Positions 43,657 to 51,022 of a stretch of 64,000 bases of DNA are shown here, piece by piece (the stretch's first letter is position 1; each line of letters starts with the position of its first letter). The stretch comes from Streptomyces sp. NBC_00523 (GTDB lineage Bacteria > Actinomycetota > Actinomycetes > Streptomycetales > Streptomycetaceae), in assembly GCF_036346615.1 (NCBI RefSeq), contig NZ_CP107836.1, positions 4,092,001 through 4,156,000 on the forward strand, written 5' to 3'. A model generated the notes under the pieces. That model was not told the origin of the DNA. It saw only the letters and a program-made list of their open reading frames with translations, and made no database searches. A program made the translations under genes and the position numbers.

Positions 43657-43896
43657 TTACGCGGCGGTGTGGCGGATGAACGTGTCCCAGGCGCCGGGGG
43701 AGAGGGCGAGGGCCGGGACGGTGATGTCCTTGGAGTCGCGGACGTGGACGGTGTGGGGGCAGGTGGCGACCTCTACGCAGTCACCGCCGTTCTGGCCGCT
43801 GTAGCTGCTCTTGGACCAGGAGAGGGCGACCTCGATGCAGTTACCGCTGTCCGGGCCGCTGTAGCTGCTCTTGAACCACTCAAGGTCAGTGCTCAT
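43657..43896 (-). CDS. DUF397 protein with duplicated motif
   Basis: A 79-residue member of the DUF397 family, small acidic proteins paired with XRE regulators in Streptomyces. The family motif occurs twice: FKSSYSGPDSGNCIEVAL and SKSSYSGQNGGDCVEVAT, so the N-terminal half is an internal duplication. The C-terminal HVRDSKD and LALSPGAWDTFI blocks are intact. It overlaps the upstream XRE gene by 11 bases. Confidence 0.9.
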   Translation of the reverse strand: MSTDLEWFKSSYSGPDSGNCIEVALSWSKSSYSGQNGGDCVEVATCPHTVHVRDSKDITVPALALSPGAWDTFIRHTAA

Positions 43897-44704
43897 AGTC
43901 CTTCACCATCTGCTTGATCCACTCGCGCGACTCTTCAGGGCTAAGAGCCTGGGCTCGCAGCATGCCATACGTGGCGAACAAGTCTGCCAAGTGCGGTTGT
44001 TCGCTTACAAGGAAGTTCCGGCTCTGGACCTCCAAGTACGCCAGTCGCCGCCGGTCTTCGGTTTCCAGGAGGACGAAGGGGCCACTCAGGCCGACATGTG
44101 TCTCCCTGTGGGGCGACATCAGCTGAATGTGCACATGCCGCAGCTGGCTGACCTCGAGGATGTGCTGAAGCTGTGCGCGGTGCACGTCCCGTCCGCCGAT
44201 GGGACGTGCGAGCGCGCTTACTTCCAGGACGAAGCTGATGTCCGGCAGCGGCTTGCGAGTCAGCAGGGCTTGTCGCGCGAGGCGAGCGACGACCCTGCCC
44301 TCGATCTCGTCGTCCTCGATGGGCGGGCAGGCCCCACGGAACATGGCTCGCGCGTGGTCCTCTGTCTGTAGGAGACCGGGCACGACATGGCACTCGTACT
44401 CGTGCCTCATCATGGCTTTGGCTTCCTCTTCGGCGAATGGGCCGAACCAGGTGGCCAGGTGGCTGAACTTCAGCTTCAACGCCGCAGCGATCAGCGCACC
44501 GTTCGCCCCCGTCGCCGAGTCCGCCTTTGGGACGAAGCTCCCCTTCGGTGGTCTGTGTCCCCTCTCCACCATCGCCACTTGCGACTTGGAGAAGCCGATC
44601 CTGAGCCCCAATGCTTCCTGGGACAGGGTGGCCTGCTCGCGGCAGTGCCGTAACAGCGCACCGAACATCTCAGCGGTTCCGTCGCCAGTACTACTGGAGT
44701 GCAC
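43886..44704 (-). CDS. XRE family regulator with DUF5753 domain
   Basis: A 272-residue regulator. Residues ~12-65 are an XRE HTH (LLRHCREQATLSQEALGLRIG, KSQVAMVERG). Residues ~85-265 are a DUF5753 domain (EYECHVVPGLLQTEDHARAMF), the WhiJ-type architecture found with DUF397 partners. The GTG at 44704 has GGAGG at seven-base spacing and is preferred over an upstream ATG. Leu18 is a TTA codon (plus-strand 44651-44653), predicting bldA dependence. The divergent gap holds a dyad that may be its operator. Confidence 0.9.
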   Translation of the reverse strand: MHSSSTGDGTAEMFGALLRHCREQATLSQEALGLRIGFSKSQVAMVERGHRPPKGSFVPKADSATGANGALIAAALKLKFSHLATWFGPFAEEEAKAMMRHEYECHVVPGLLQTEDHARAMFRGACPPIEDDEIEGRVVARLARQALLTRKPLPDISFVLEVSALARPIGGRDVHRAQLQHILEVSQLRHVHIQLMSPHRETHVGLSGPFVLLETEDRRRLAYLEVQSRNFLVSEQPHLADLFATYGMLRAQALSPEESREWIKQMVKDYEH

Positions 44705-44730
44705 AGCCCCACCTCCGAGTTCACAACGGT

Positions 44731-44747
44731 GCACAGACTCCCTGTGC
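44731..44747. promoter_or_regulatory. Dyad GCACAG-N5-CTGTGC
   Basis: A perfect six-base inverted repeat with a five-base spacer lies between the divergent XRE gene and the 44786 gene; a third GCACAG copy overlaps the XRE start. Candidate autoregulatory operator. Confidence 0.5.
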
Positions 44748-44785
44748 CTCTGGTCACGTTAAGTGCGGACGCCGACGCTTACCGT

Positions 44786-45211
44786 ATGGAACCGAAAAAT
44801 TCACCGACCCTGGTGCCCAGCTGGATCCCCGTCAGCGGTCACGCCCTGCGGCACGCGGGCATTCACTTCGACGCGGTGCGGATCTCGGGCGTACTTGGCG
44901 AGCAAGTCTCGTACGAGATCATGCAGTTCACGGACTTTCAGGCAGGCCCGATCATCCGTTCGCACATCGGGATGCGGAGCATGTACTTCCTGGTCGAGCC
45001 CGGCACGGCGAGTGCGTACCGCTGGCCGGCGGGCGTGGACGCGCTCGTGCGGAAGGGTTCGGACTTCGTGGGCGTGCCCGCGCTACGCGGGCTGACGTAT
45101 CCGCTGGACTGGCGTTCGGAGCCGACCGCCGAGGATCCGTTCGTGGATACAGCACTTCTGTTCGAGCTGGTAACCAAGGTGGTGTCGGACGGAATCTCTG
45201 CTGTACGGTGA
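44786..45211 (+). CDS. Hypothetical protein divergent from the XRE regulator
   Basis: A 141-residue soluble protein (WIPVSGHALRHAGIHFDAVR, IRSHIGMRSMYFLVEPGTASAYRWP). I recall similar proteins near DUF397/XRE loci in Streptomyces but cannot assign a function. ATG at 44786 is chosen because conserved-looking sequence starts there. Its last codons (AVR-stop) form the beginning of a 28-base element repeated 1.5 kb downstream. Confidence 0.7.
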   Translation: MEPKNSPTLVPSWIPVSGHALRHAGIHFDAVRISGVLGEQVSYEIMQFTDFQAGPIIRSHIGMRSMYFLVEPGTASAYRWPAGVDALVRKGSDFVGVPALRGLTYPLDWRSEPTAEDPFVDTALLFELVTKVVSDGISAVR

Positions 45212-45230
45212 CGGCGTCGTTACGCTCCGT
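45203..45230 (+). repeat. 28-bp repeated element, copy 1
   Basis: GTACGGTGA-N4-GTCGTTACGCTCCGT; identical at 24 of 28 positions to 46710-46737, with the four differences confined to the spacer. It overlaps the stop of the 44786 gene and precedes a hairpin and the HTH gene at 45298. TACGCT could serve as a -10 element. Confidence 0.6.
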
Positions 45231-45248
45231 GCGCATCGCGCACGGGGC

Positions 45249-45287
45249 GGCCCTCGGGGGGTGCAGCAACACCCGGGGCCGAGGGCC
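45249..45287 (+). promoter_or_regulatory. Leader hairpin
   Basis: GGCCCTCGG pairs with CCGAGGGCC, and inside it GGGTG pairs with CACCC around CAGCAA. It stands between the repeated element and the 45298 start, so it could be an attenuator or a 5' stabiliser. Confidence 0.5.
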
Positions 45288-45297
45288 TTCACCCCTG

Positions 45298-46281
45298 ATG
45301 GATTCACGAGGTCCACCGAAGATGCTTTGGCATGCTATCTCGCCCTCCCGCGCCTATGTGAAGGCCGCGCACGATGTCGTACGTCATTCGAATCTGAGCA
45401 GCGATGCAAAGGTTCTGATCATGTATGTGCAGGGTTTGCCCGAGTCCCGCGCGAGCGAGGCGCTGAGCGATCACGCGAAGAGGATCGGGATCAAGGGCCG
45501 TGCGTACCAGCGGGCCAAGTCCCAGCTGAAGGAAGCCGGTTACGTCCACGAGTGGCGGTGGCAGGGCCAGGGTGGGCTGTGGATGACGGATCAGCTGTTC
45601 TCCAACGTGCCGCTCACGGACGAGGAGGCGCGGGGGCTCAGGGGCGCGAAGGCGCAGGCCGAACCGGCTGATCGGTCACCGGCGGGCGGTCGGGCGGGTA
45701 CTCGGACGGTCGGCGCTTCCCAACCAGAGGTTGAAGGACAACGGGAGAAGAACACCCCCCACCCACCCACCGAAGCGCCTGCGGCCGAGGCGGCGGAGGC
45801 GGCGCCGGAGCCGGGAGCGGCGGCCGATCCGGAAGTCGCGGAGGCGGAACGCGTGTTGCTCTCGCTGCGGCACGCGAACCCGCAACTGCACCTCGGCGTA
45901 CGCGAGGCGCGCGGCCTGTCCGGGATGGCGGCGGACTGGCTGCGACGGGGCGTGAGGGCGTCGGAGCTGCGGCAGGCGCTGGTGAACTCCCTCCCGGCGG
46001 AAGGAGTGCGGTCGGCCTACGGCTTCGTACGCCACCGCCTCGTCCACAAGCTGCCGGAGGCACCCGCCCCCGTGGCGCCGGTGGCGACGGTCAGGCCGCA
46101 CGTGACGTGCGAGGGGGAGGGGCCGGAGCACGTCTTCCGGCCCAGGGCGGACGAGACCTTGTGCGGCCCCTGCGCCCAGCAGGCGGCCGAGGAGGCCCAC
46201 TTCGCGAAGTACCCACCGCGCCCGCAGCCCTGGCGGGAACGGGTCGCGACGATCCTGGCCGTGGACGCCGCAGCCACGTGA
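45298..46281 (+). CDS. HTH-containing protein (replication/regulatory type)
   Basis: A 327-residue protein. Residues ~15-100 are a winged-helix-like region (HSNLSSDAKVLIMYVQGLP, HAKRIGIKGRAYQRAKSQL) resembling HTH proteins of mobile-element or plasmid type in Streptomyces. A Pro/Ala/Glu-rich linker follows, then a helical domain (LLSLRHANPQLHLGVREARG) and a tail with LCGPC. Alternative start: ATG at 45322. DNA-binding role inferred; no neighbouring replication genes are seen. Confidence 0.65.
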   Translation: MDSRGPPKMLWHAISPSRAYVKAAHDVVRHSNLSSDAKVLIMYVQGLPESRASEALSDHAKRIGIKGRAYQRAKSQLKEAGYVHEWRWQGQGGLWMTDQLFSNVPLTDEEARGLRGAKAQAEPADRSPAGGRAGTRTVGASQPEVEGQREKNTPHPPTEAPAAEAAEAAPEPGAAADPEVAEAERVLLSLRHANPQLHLGVREARGLSGMAADWLRRGVRASELRQALVNSLPAEGVRSAYGFVRHRLVHKLPEAPAPVAPVATVRPHVTCEGEGPEHVFRPRADETLCGPCAQQAAEEAHFAKYPPRPQPWRERVATILAVDAAAT

Positions 46282-46302
46282 GGCGTACGCCCGTCGGCGG
46301 GG

Positions 46303-46449
46303 TCAGCGGATGTCCCGGCGGGTGAACCTCCAGACGGCGGCGGCGACCGCGGGCAGCGGGTAGACGGTGATGCCCGCGAAGGCCTGCACCGTCGTGGTCC
46401 CCTCGCGCATGGCGTGGCAGGCCGTGGCGCCGAGGCAACTCGCAGGCGT
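46303..46449 (-). pseudogene. C-terminal remnant of an ABC-2-type permease
   Basis: The minus-strand frame reads ASCLGATACHAMREG, then VQAFAGITVYPLPAVAAAVW and RFTRRDIR-stop, the typical last two helices of an ABC-2 permease. It is closed upstream by an in-frame TAG after 48 codons. The remainder of the gene is gone; the gap to 46763 holds nothing else but the repeated element and a weak promoter region. Confidence 0.5.
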
Positions 46450-46709
46450 CTATGACCTTTGTCCGCATCCCGGCCTCGCCGGGGAATTCCGAGGGGCGCA
46501 CGGGTCCCTTTCGAGGCGGGGGACCGAACTCTCTCTTTGCGCAGGCAAGTCGGCCTGTGGCAGGGCGAGTTCATTCAATCACCGGGAACCGCCCCGCCGG
46601 GTGGTCGAATCGAATATCTGTCGGAGGTGTGGGGCGCATGCTCCCGTTCCGGGGAACGGCACTGCTGTTCGGGCCGCTTATGGGCGTGGTGGGGGGCGAG
46701 ATGGGTGCA

Positions 46710-46737
46710 GTACGGTGATTGTGTCGTTACGCTCCGT
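46710..46737 (+). repeat. 28-bp repeated element, copy 2
   Basis: Second copy of GTACGGTGA-N4-GTCGTTACGCTCCGT, here just upstream of the TetR gene at 46764. As in copy 1 the first nine bases read AVR-stop in one frame, so the copy may derive from a duplication of the 3' end of a 44786-type gene plus its downstream promoter. Confidence 0.6.
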
Positions 46738-46763
46738 ATGCCTGGACGGACTGAGGAGGACCC

Positions 46764-47426
46764 GTGGTGGATACCGTGGTGGAGCTTTGGGACGGCGTAC
46801 GAGCGGTGCGCGACCCCGCGCGGGTGCGCGCGCAACTCATGGCGGCCGGGCGGACGTTGTTCGCGGTGTACGGCTACGCGCACACGTCTGTCGAGGATCT
46901 GTGCGCGGAGGCGCAGGTGGAGGTCCGGGACTTCCACCGCGAGTTCGCCTCGCGCGAGGCGCTGCTCACCGACCTGTACGACGAGGTCGCGATGACCGGG
47001 ATGCAGGCCGCGCAGGCGGAGCTGGCGGCGGAGGGCATGGAGACCTGTCCGACCGAGGAGCGGGTCCGCAGGCTCTTCGAGGCGTATGTCCGGGCCGTGA
47101 CGCGGGACCCGCAGGCGGCCCGGGTCGCCTTCGTGGAGGTGCTGGGCGTGAGCCGGGCGATGGAGGAGCACCTCTCGATGTGGCGCGCTGTGTGGGTGGA
47201 GTTCCTGACGGCGGAGTCCGAGCGGGCCCGGACGCGGGGGCACGGCGTGGACGGCGACCTCGCGGTGGTGGTGAAGGTGCTGACGCGGTCCGTGGACGAG
47301 CTGCTGGCGCACCACGGGCGGCGGCCCCGGCAGGTGCCGCCGGAGTGGCTGACCAGTGAGTTCACGCGGCTGTCGATGGCGATGATCGGTCCGGCGGAAC
47401 CGGGCTCCCCGGGCGCCACCGGTTGA
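46764..47426 (+). CDS. TetR/AcrR family regulator
   Basis: A 220-residue regulator with an N-terminal HTH (LMAAGRTLFAVYGYAHTSVE, LCAEAQVEVRDFHREFASRE) and a helical effector domain. The GTG start follows TGAGGAGGA. Its stop overlaps the -35 hexamer of the next gene's promoter. The ligand and targets are unknown; the permease remnant on its left may once have been its target. Confidence 0.85.
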   Translation: MVDTVVELWDGVRAVRDPARVRAQLMAAGRTLFAVYGYAHTSVEDLCAEAQVEVRDFHREFASREALLTDLYDEVAMTGMQAAQAELAAEGMETCPTEERVRRLFEAYVRAVTRDPQAARVAFVEVLGVSRAMEEHLSMWRAVWVEFLTAESERARTRGHGVDGDLAVVVKVLTRSVDELLAHHGRRPRQVPPEWLTSEFTRLSMAMIGPAEPGSPGATG

Positions 47427-47450
47427 CAAGGTGCCTTGCCGGGTCGGCAA
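47423..47450 (+). promoter_or_regulatory. Promoter with overlapping dyads before the XRE-cupin gene
   Basis: TTGACA (47423-47428) is a consensus -35. Two perfect dyads follow: CAAGG-TG-CCTTG (47427-47438) and TTGCCG-GGT-CGGCAA (47436-47450). The start codon lies 9 bases later, so the message may be leaderless. Autoregulation by the XRE-cupin protein is likely. Confidence 0.6.
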
Positions 47451-47458
47451 ATGGAACC

Positions 47459-48058
47459 ATGGCAGACCCGATGGGTGACGAGGACCTGGCCGCCGTCCTG
47501 ACGGGCGTCGGCCCCCGCCTCCGCGCGCTGCGCACCGAGCGCGGGACGACGCTGACGCAGCTGAGCGAGACGACAGGCATCTCGCTCAGCACGCTCTCCC
47601 GCCTGGAGTCGGGCGGCCGCAAACCCACGCTCGAACTGCTGCTGCCCCTGGCGAAGGCGTACGGCGTCCAGCTGGACGAACTGGTCGGCGCGCCGGACAC
47701 GGGCGATCCCCGCGTCACCTTCCGCCCCTTCAAGCGCCACGGGATGACCTTCGTCCCGCTCACCCGGCATCTCGGCGGCGTCAACGCGTACAAGCAGGTC
47801 ATGCCGGGGGCGACGGGCCCGTCCGGCCCGGTCGAGCAACGGGTGCACGAGGGCTACGAGTGGCTGTACGTCCTGTCGGGGCGGCTGCGGCTGGTCCTGG
47901 GGGACCACGACCTGGTCCTGACGGCGGGCGAGGCGGCCGAGTTCGACACCCATACGCCGCACTGGTGGGGGGCGGCGGGACCGGACCCGGTGGAGTTCCT
48001 GAGCCTGTTCGGACCGCAGGGCGAGCGGATGCACGTACGGGCGAAGCCTTCGGGGTGA
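47459..48058 (+). CDS. XRE family regulator with cupin sensor domain
   Basis: A 199-residue regulator: HTH at about residues 22-75 (LRALRTERGTTLTQLSETTG, LSTLSRLESGGRKPTLELL) and a C-terminal cupin (HEGYEWLYVLSGRLRLVLG, EAAEFDTHTPHWWG) for a small ligand. ATG at 47459 is chosen by the promoter position; an ATG at 47471 is also in frame. Such HTH-cupin proteins often control amino-acid or polyamine catabolism or an adjacent oxidoreductase, none of which is adjacent here. Confidence 0.85.
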   Translation: MADPMGDEDLAAVLTGVGPRLRALRTERGTTLTQLSETTGISLSTLSRLESGGRKPTLELLLPLAKAYGVQLDELVGAPDTGDPRVTFRPFKRHGMTFVPLTRHLGGVNAYKQVMPGATGPSGPVEQRVHEGYEWLYVLSGRLRLVLGDHDLVLTAGEAAEFDTHTPHWWGAAGPDPVEFLSLFGPQGERMHVRAKPSG

Positions 48059-48071
48059 CGGGGCCGCCGTG

Positions 48072-48641
48072 TCACAGGAACTCCGGAGCCGTCCCGGTGC
48101 GGCCCGCGGACGCCGACGCGGAGGCGAGGACGAGGAAGCTGCTGGACGCCAGGAGCACGGCGGGGATGGCGCTGAAGATCCGGAGTTGTCCCTTCAGCGC
48201 CTCGAAGTACGCGGGCTCGGTCAGCTCCACTCTGACGCTGTGCTGAGGGTTCGCGGTCCTGTCCCAGTAGGTGTAGTAGTAGCCCGACGCGTCTGCTTTC
48301 GTGTCCTGGGCCGTGCCGGCGCCGGTCGCGACGCCGAGCGCGGCCAGGCAGATGGCGCCCGCGTAGGCGAACTTGAGGGCGCGTGGCAGCAGCAGGACGT
48401 AACTGCCGAGCCGCCCGGCATTGCGGGAGCCCATCAGCTGGGCCGCCGCTCCACTGATGAGGCTGCAGATCATCGCGACGAAGAAGGCCGGGAACATCGC
48501 GAGGCACAGTCCGATGACGAGCCACTCCGGCACGGTGTACGCACCGGGCAGCCAGGTCGAGGCCATGCACAGGAGATCGGCCCCGCACAGCACCGACACC
48601 ACCCAGAAGAGCCCCCTGTAGCCGCCCCGCAGCTCCTCCAT
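48072..48641 (-). CDS. Four-TM membrane protein
   Basis: A 189-residue protein with four hydrophobic helices (about residues 11-30, 37-60, 85-105 and 155-178) and an exposed loop containing GYYYTYWDRTANPQHSVRVE. The ATG at 48641 follows GGAAGGA. No family recognised. It converges with the XRE-cupin gene and diverges from the toxin-antitoxin operon. Confidence 0.65.
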   Translation of the reverse strand: MEELRGGYRGLFWVVSVLCGADLLCMASTWLPGAYTVPEWLVIGLCLAMFPAFFVAMICSLISGAAAQLMGSRNAGRLGSYVLLLPRALKFAYAGAICLAALGVATGAGTAQDTKADASGYYYTYWDRTANPQHSVRVELTEPAYFEALKGQLRIFSAIPAVLLASSSFLVLASASASAGRTGTAPEFL

Positions 48642-48707
48642 GCCGGATTCCTTCCTCGCCCGCGAACAACGGGTCCCCGACGCGGGGACCTCTTGCCGAG
48701 GGTGCCG

Positions 48708-48735
48708 AGAGTGGTACGTTATCGAGTACCACTCT
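48708..48735 (+). promoter_or_regulatory. YefM-YoeB operator palindrome
   Basis: AGAGTGGTAC and GTACCACTCT are perfect 10-base arms with an eight-base spacer, 18 bases upstream of yefM. YefM-family antitoxins are known to autoregulate by binding palindromes at their promoter. A separate seven-pair hairpin (GGTCCCC/GGGGACC) lies at 48672-48690. Confidence 0.8.
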
Positions 48736-48753
48736 TGAAGGGAAGGCTGAGCC

Positions 48754-49020
48754 ATGTCCATAACCGCGAGTGAAGCCCGCAAGGCTCTCTTTCCGCTGAT
48801 CAAGAAGGTCAACGACGATCACGAGGCCATCGAGATCGTCTCCAAGCACGGCAATGCCGTGCTCGTCTCCGCCGATGACTACGCGGCTCTGCGTGAGGGC
48901 TCGTACCTGCTGCGTTCTCCGGCGAATGCGCGACGGCTGCTCAAGGCCTACGAGAACGCACTGGCTCACGTCGACGTGTCGGAGCGTGAGCTGATCGATC
49001 CGGCTGAGGGTGCCGAGTGA
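48754..49020 (+). CDS. yefM: Antitoxin YefM (Phd/YefM family)
   Basis: An 88-residue antitoxin. The N-terminal DNA-binding part (SITASEARKALFPLIKKVND, EIVSKHGNAVLVSADDYAAL) is typical Phd/YefM and the acidic C-terminal tail would wrap the toxin. It binds and neutralises YoeB and represses the operon through the palindrome upstream. Its stop overlaps the yoeB start (GTGA). Confidence 0.95.
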   Translation: MSITASEARKALFPLIKKVNDDHEAIEIVSKHGNAVLVSADDYAALREGSYLLRSPANARRLLKAYENALAHVDVSERELIDPAEGAE

Positions 49021-49271
49021 GGCTTGTCTTCGAGGACCAGGGCTGGGAGGACTACACGTCCTGGCTCAAGAACGACCGCAAGATGCTCGCGCGGATCAAC
49101 AAGCTCATCGAGGACGTCAAGCGCGACCCGTTCACGGGCATCGGCAAGCCGGAGCCGTTGAAGTACCACTTGCCCGGAGCGTGGTCGCGCCGCATCGATG
49201 ACGAGCACCGGCTCGTCTACCTGGTCACGGCCGAGGAAATCGTCATCCTCGCGGCCCGCTACCACTACTGA
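49017..49271 (+). CDS. yoeB: Toxin YoeB (Txe/YoeB family mRNA interferase)
   Basis: An 84-residue ribosome-dependent mRNA endonuclease of the RelE superfamily. Family features are FEDQGWEDYTSWLKNDRK, the catalytic region GKPEPLKYHLPGAWSRRIDDEHR and the C-terminal AARYHY with the catalytic-type His-Tyr. GTG start inside the yefM stop. The last 29 bases overlap the convergent SGNH hydrolase gene. Confidence 0.95.
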   Translation: MRLVFEDQGWEDYTSWLKNDRKMLARINKLIEDVKRDPFTGIGKPEPLKYHLPGAWSRRIDDEHRLVYLVTAEEIVILAARYHY

Positions 49272-49965
49272 CTGCGAAGGCGGCCGTCGCCGCGTATCGG
49301 CCGCCCACGCCCCACGCCTCGTGCATCGCGTCCGCGAAGGCCGCTGCCAGGTGGTGTTCGCCCGTGGGGTTCGGGTGGGTGCCGTCGTACGTGGAGGTGT
49401 GGATGTCGTACGCCGGGGGGTGGGAGGCCAGGAGGAGGGGGGATTGCGGGGTGGACGCGTCCGCCACCGTCTTCGCCAGCGCTTCGTTGAAGTGCGCGCA
49501 CTCCGCCGCGAACGGGGCGTCCGTCTCCGCCCGGACGTTCGGGATCACGGGGAGCAGCACCACGCGGATGCGCGGGTTCGCCTCGCGGGCCGCCGTCAGG
49601 AACGCGGCGGCGTTCTCCGCCGTCTGCGCGCTGTCCGTGTAGAAGCCGAGGTCTATCAGGCCGAGGGAGACCAGCAGCACGTCCGGCCGGTGCGCGGTCA
49701 CCGCGTCCGCGATCAGCGGGGCCATGTGGAGCCAGCCCTCGCCCCAGCCCGAGAGGTGGCGGCGCGCGGCGGGCGGGAAGTCGTCGGCGGCGTACGCGGA
49801 GGACGAGGCCGTGCCCGTATCGGCGTCGTACAGGGCCGTGCGCGGGCCCACCAGCTCGTGCGGGCCGTCCGGTGCGGCCTCCAGGTGCTGCCACATGCGG
49901 TAGCGCCACGTGACGTCGCCGGCGCGCCCGATGGTCATGGAATCGCCGACACACATGAAACGCAT
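49243..49965 (-). CDS. SGNH/GDSL hydrolase
   Basis: A 240-residue esterase-fold protein without signal peptide. Block I reads CVGDSMTIG (nucleophile Ser at residue 9), and the catalytic Asp/His block reads DGTHPNPTGEHHLA near residue 205. The oxyanion Gly/Asn blocks are degenerate (SLGLIDLGFY). The ATG at 49965 gives MRFMCVGDSM. Substrate unknown; probably an acetyl-esterase-like enzyme. Confidence 0.85.
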   Translation of the reverse strand: MRFMCVGDSMTIGRAGDVTWRYRMWQHLEAAPDGPHELVGPRTALYDADTGTASSSAYAADDFPPAARRHLSGWGEGWLHMAPLIADAVTAHRPDVLLVSLGLIDLGFYTDSAQTAENAAAFLTAAREANPRIRVVLLPVIPNVRAETDAPFAAECAHFNEALAKTVADASTPQSPLLLASHPPAYDIHTSTYDGTHPNPTGEHHLAAAFADAMHEAWGVGGRYAATAAFAVSSGSGPRG

Positions 49966-50008
49966 GGCGCCATCATGGCGGATCTTGGCTACGCGCCGGT
50001 AGGTGACG

Positions 50009-51016
50009 ATGGACACTTGTGCCATGCGTTCGTACCGAATGACGTCCTCCCTGGGCACCGCCGTCGTGCTTCTCGCCCTCGCCGCGGCCCCCGCGCTCGC
50101 CGACGACGGGCCCGACCGGAGCTTCACCATCGAGGACCCCCGGATCACCGAGTCCAGCGGGCTCGCCGCGAGCCGGCTCCACCCGGGGATCTACTGGACG
50201 CACAACGACAGCGACGACGGTCCGTACGTCTTCGCGGTCGATTCCCGTACGGGCAAGACCGTCGCGACGATCACCATGAAGGGCGTCGGCGCCCCCCGCG
50301 ACGTCGAGGCCATCTCGATCGGGCCGGACGGGGACATCTACGTCGGCGACATCGGCGACAACCTCAACGGCAGCTGGGACCACGTCTGGATCTACCGCTT
50401 CCCCGAGCCGAAGACGCTCAAGGACGCGACCGTCCGGGCCACCCAGTACGACGTGAAGTACGCCGACGGGCCGCGCAACGCGGAGGCGCTGATGGTCCAC
50501 CCGAAGACCGGGCGCGTCTACATCGCCTCGAAGAACGAGGACGGCGGCGGCCTCTACGAGGGGCCCGCGAAGCTCACCACCGGCGGCGACAACGTCTTCC
50601 GGCGGGTCGGGGAAGTGCCCTGGGTGACGGACGGCGCGTTCTCCCCGGACGGCAAGGAGCTCGTCCTGCGCTCCTACTTCAGCGCCCGGGGCTACGCCTT
50701 CGCGAACGGGCGGCTCGGCAAGGACTACGCCGTCGACGCGCCGCTCCTGCCGCAGTCCGAGTCCGTGACGTACACGGCGGACGGCTCCGCCCTGATGTAC
50801 GGCTCCGAGGGCGAGCGGAGCAGTGTCGTGCGGGTGGACCTGAAGAAGACCGGGGACGGGGGCGGCGGCGGGTCCACGCACCGGGCCGGGGGGACGAAGG
50901 ACACGGCCGATGGCGGGGACGGGGTGCCGGTTAAGGGCACCACGGTGACCGGCGGCGTCGTGGTCGGCGCGATCCTCCTGCTGCTCCTGCTGGGGCGGCG
51001 GCGCCGCAAGGGCTGA
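50009..51016 (+). CDS. Exported beta-propeller protein with C-terminal membrane anchor
   Basis: A ~335-residue protein: signal peptide (cut near ALADDG), a propeller-like body with repeated strands (GPYVFAVDSRTGKTVATITM, GPDGDIYVGDIGDN, PKTGRVYIASKNEDGGG), a Gly/Thr-rich linker, and a C-terminal hydrophobic helix followed by GRRRRKG. The architecture resembles wall- or membrane-anchored proteins, but no LPXTG-type motif is seen. Possible starts are 50003, 50009 and 50024; AGGTG upstream favours 50009. Confidence 0.75.
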   Translation: MDTCAMRSYRMTSSLGTAVVLLALAAAPALADDGPDRSFTIEDPRITESSGLAASRLHPGIYWTHNDSDDGPYVFAVDSRTGKTVATITMKGVGAPRDVEAISIGPDGDIYVGDIGDNLNGSWDHVWIYRFPEPKTLKDATVRATQYDVKYADGPRNAEALMVHPKTGRVYIASKNEDGGGLYEGPAKLTTGGDNVFRRVGEVPWVTDGAFSPDGKELVLRSYFSARGYAFANGRLGKDYAVDAPLLPQSESVTYTADGSALMYGSEGERSSVVRVDLKKTGDGGGGGSTHRAGGTKDTADGGDGVPVKGTTVTGGVVVGAILLLLLLGRRRRKG

Positions 51017-51022
51017 GCGCGC

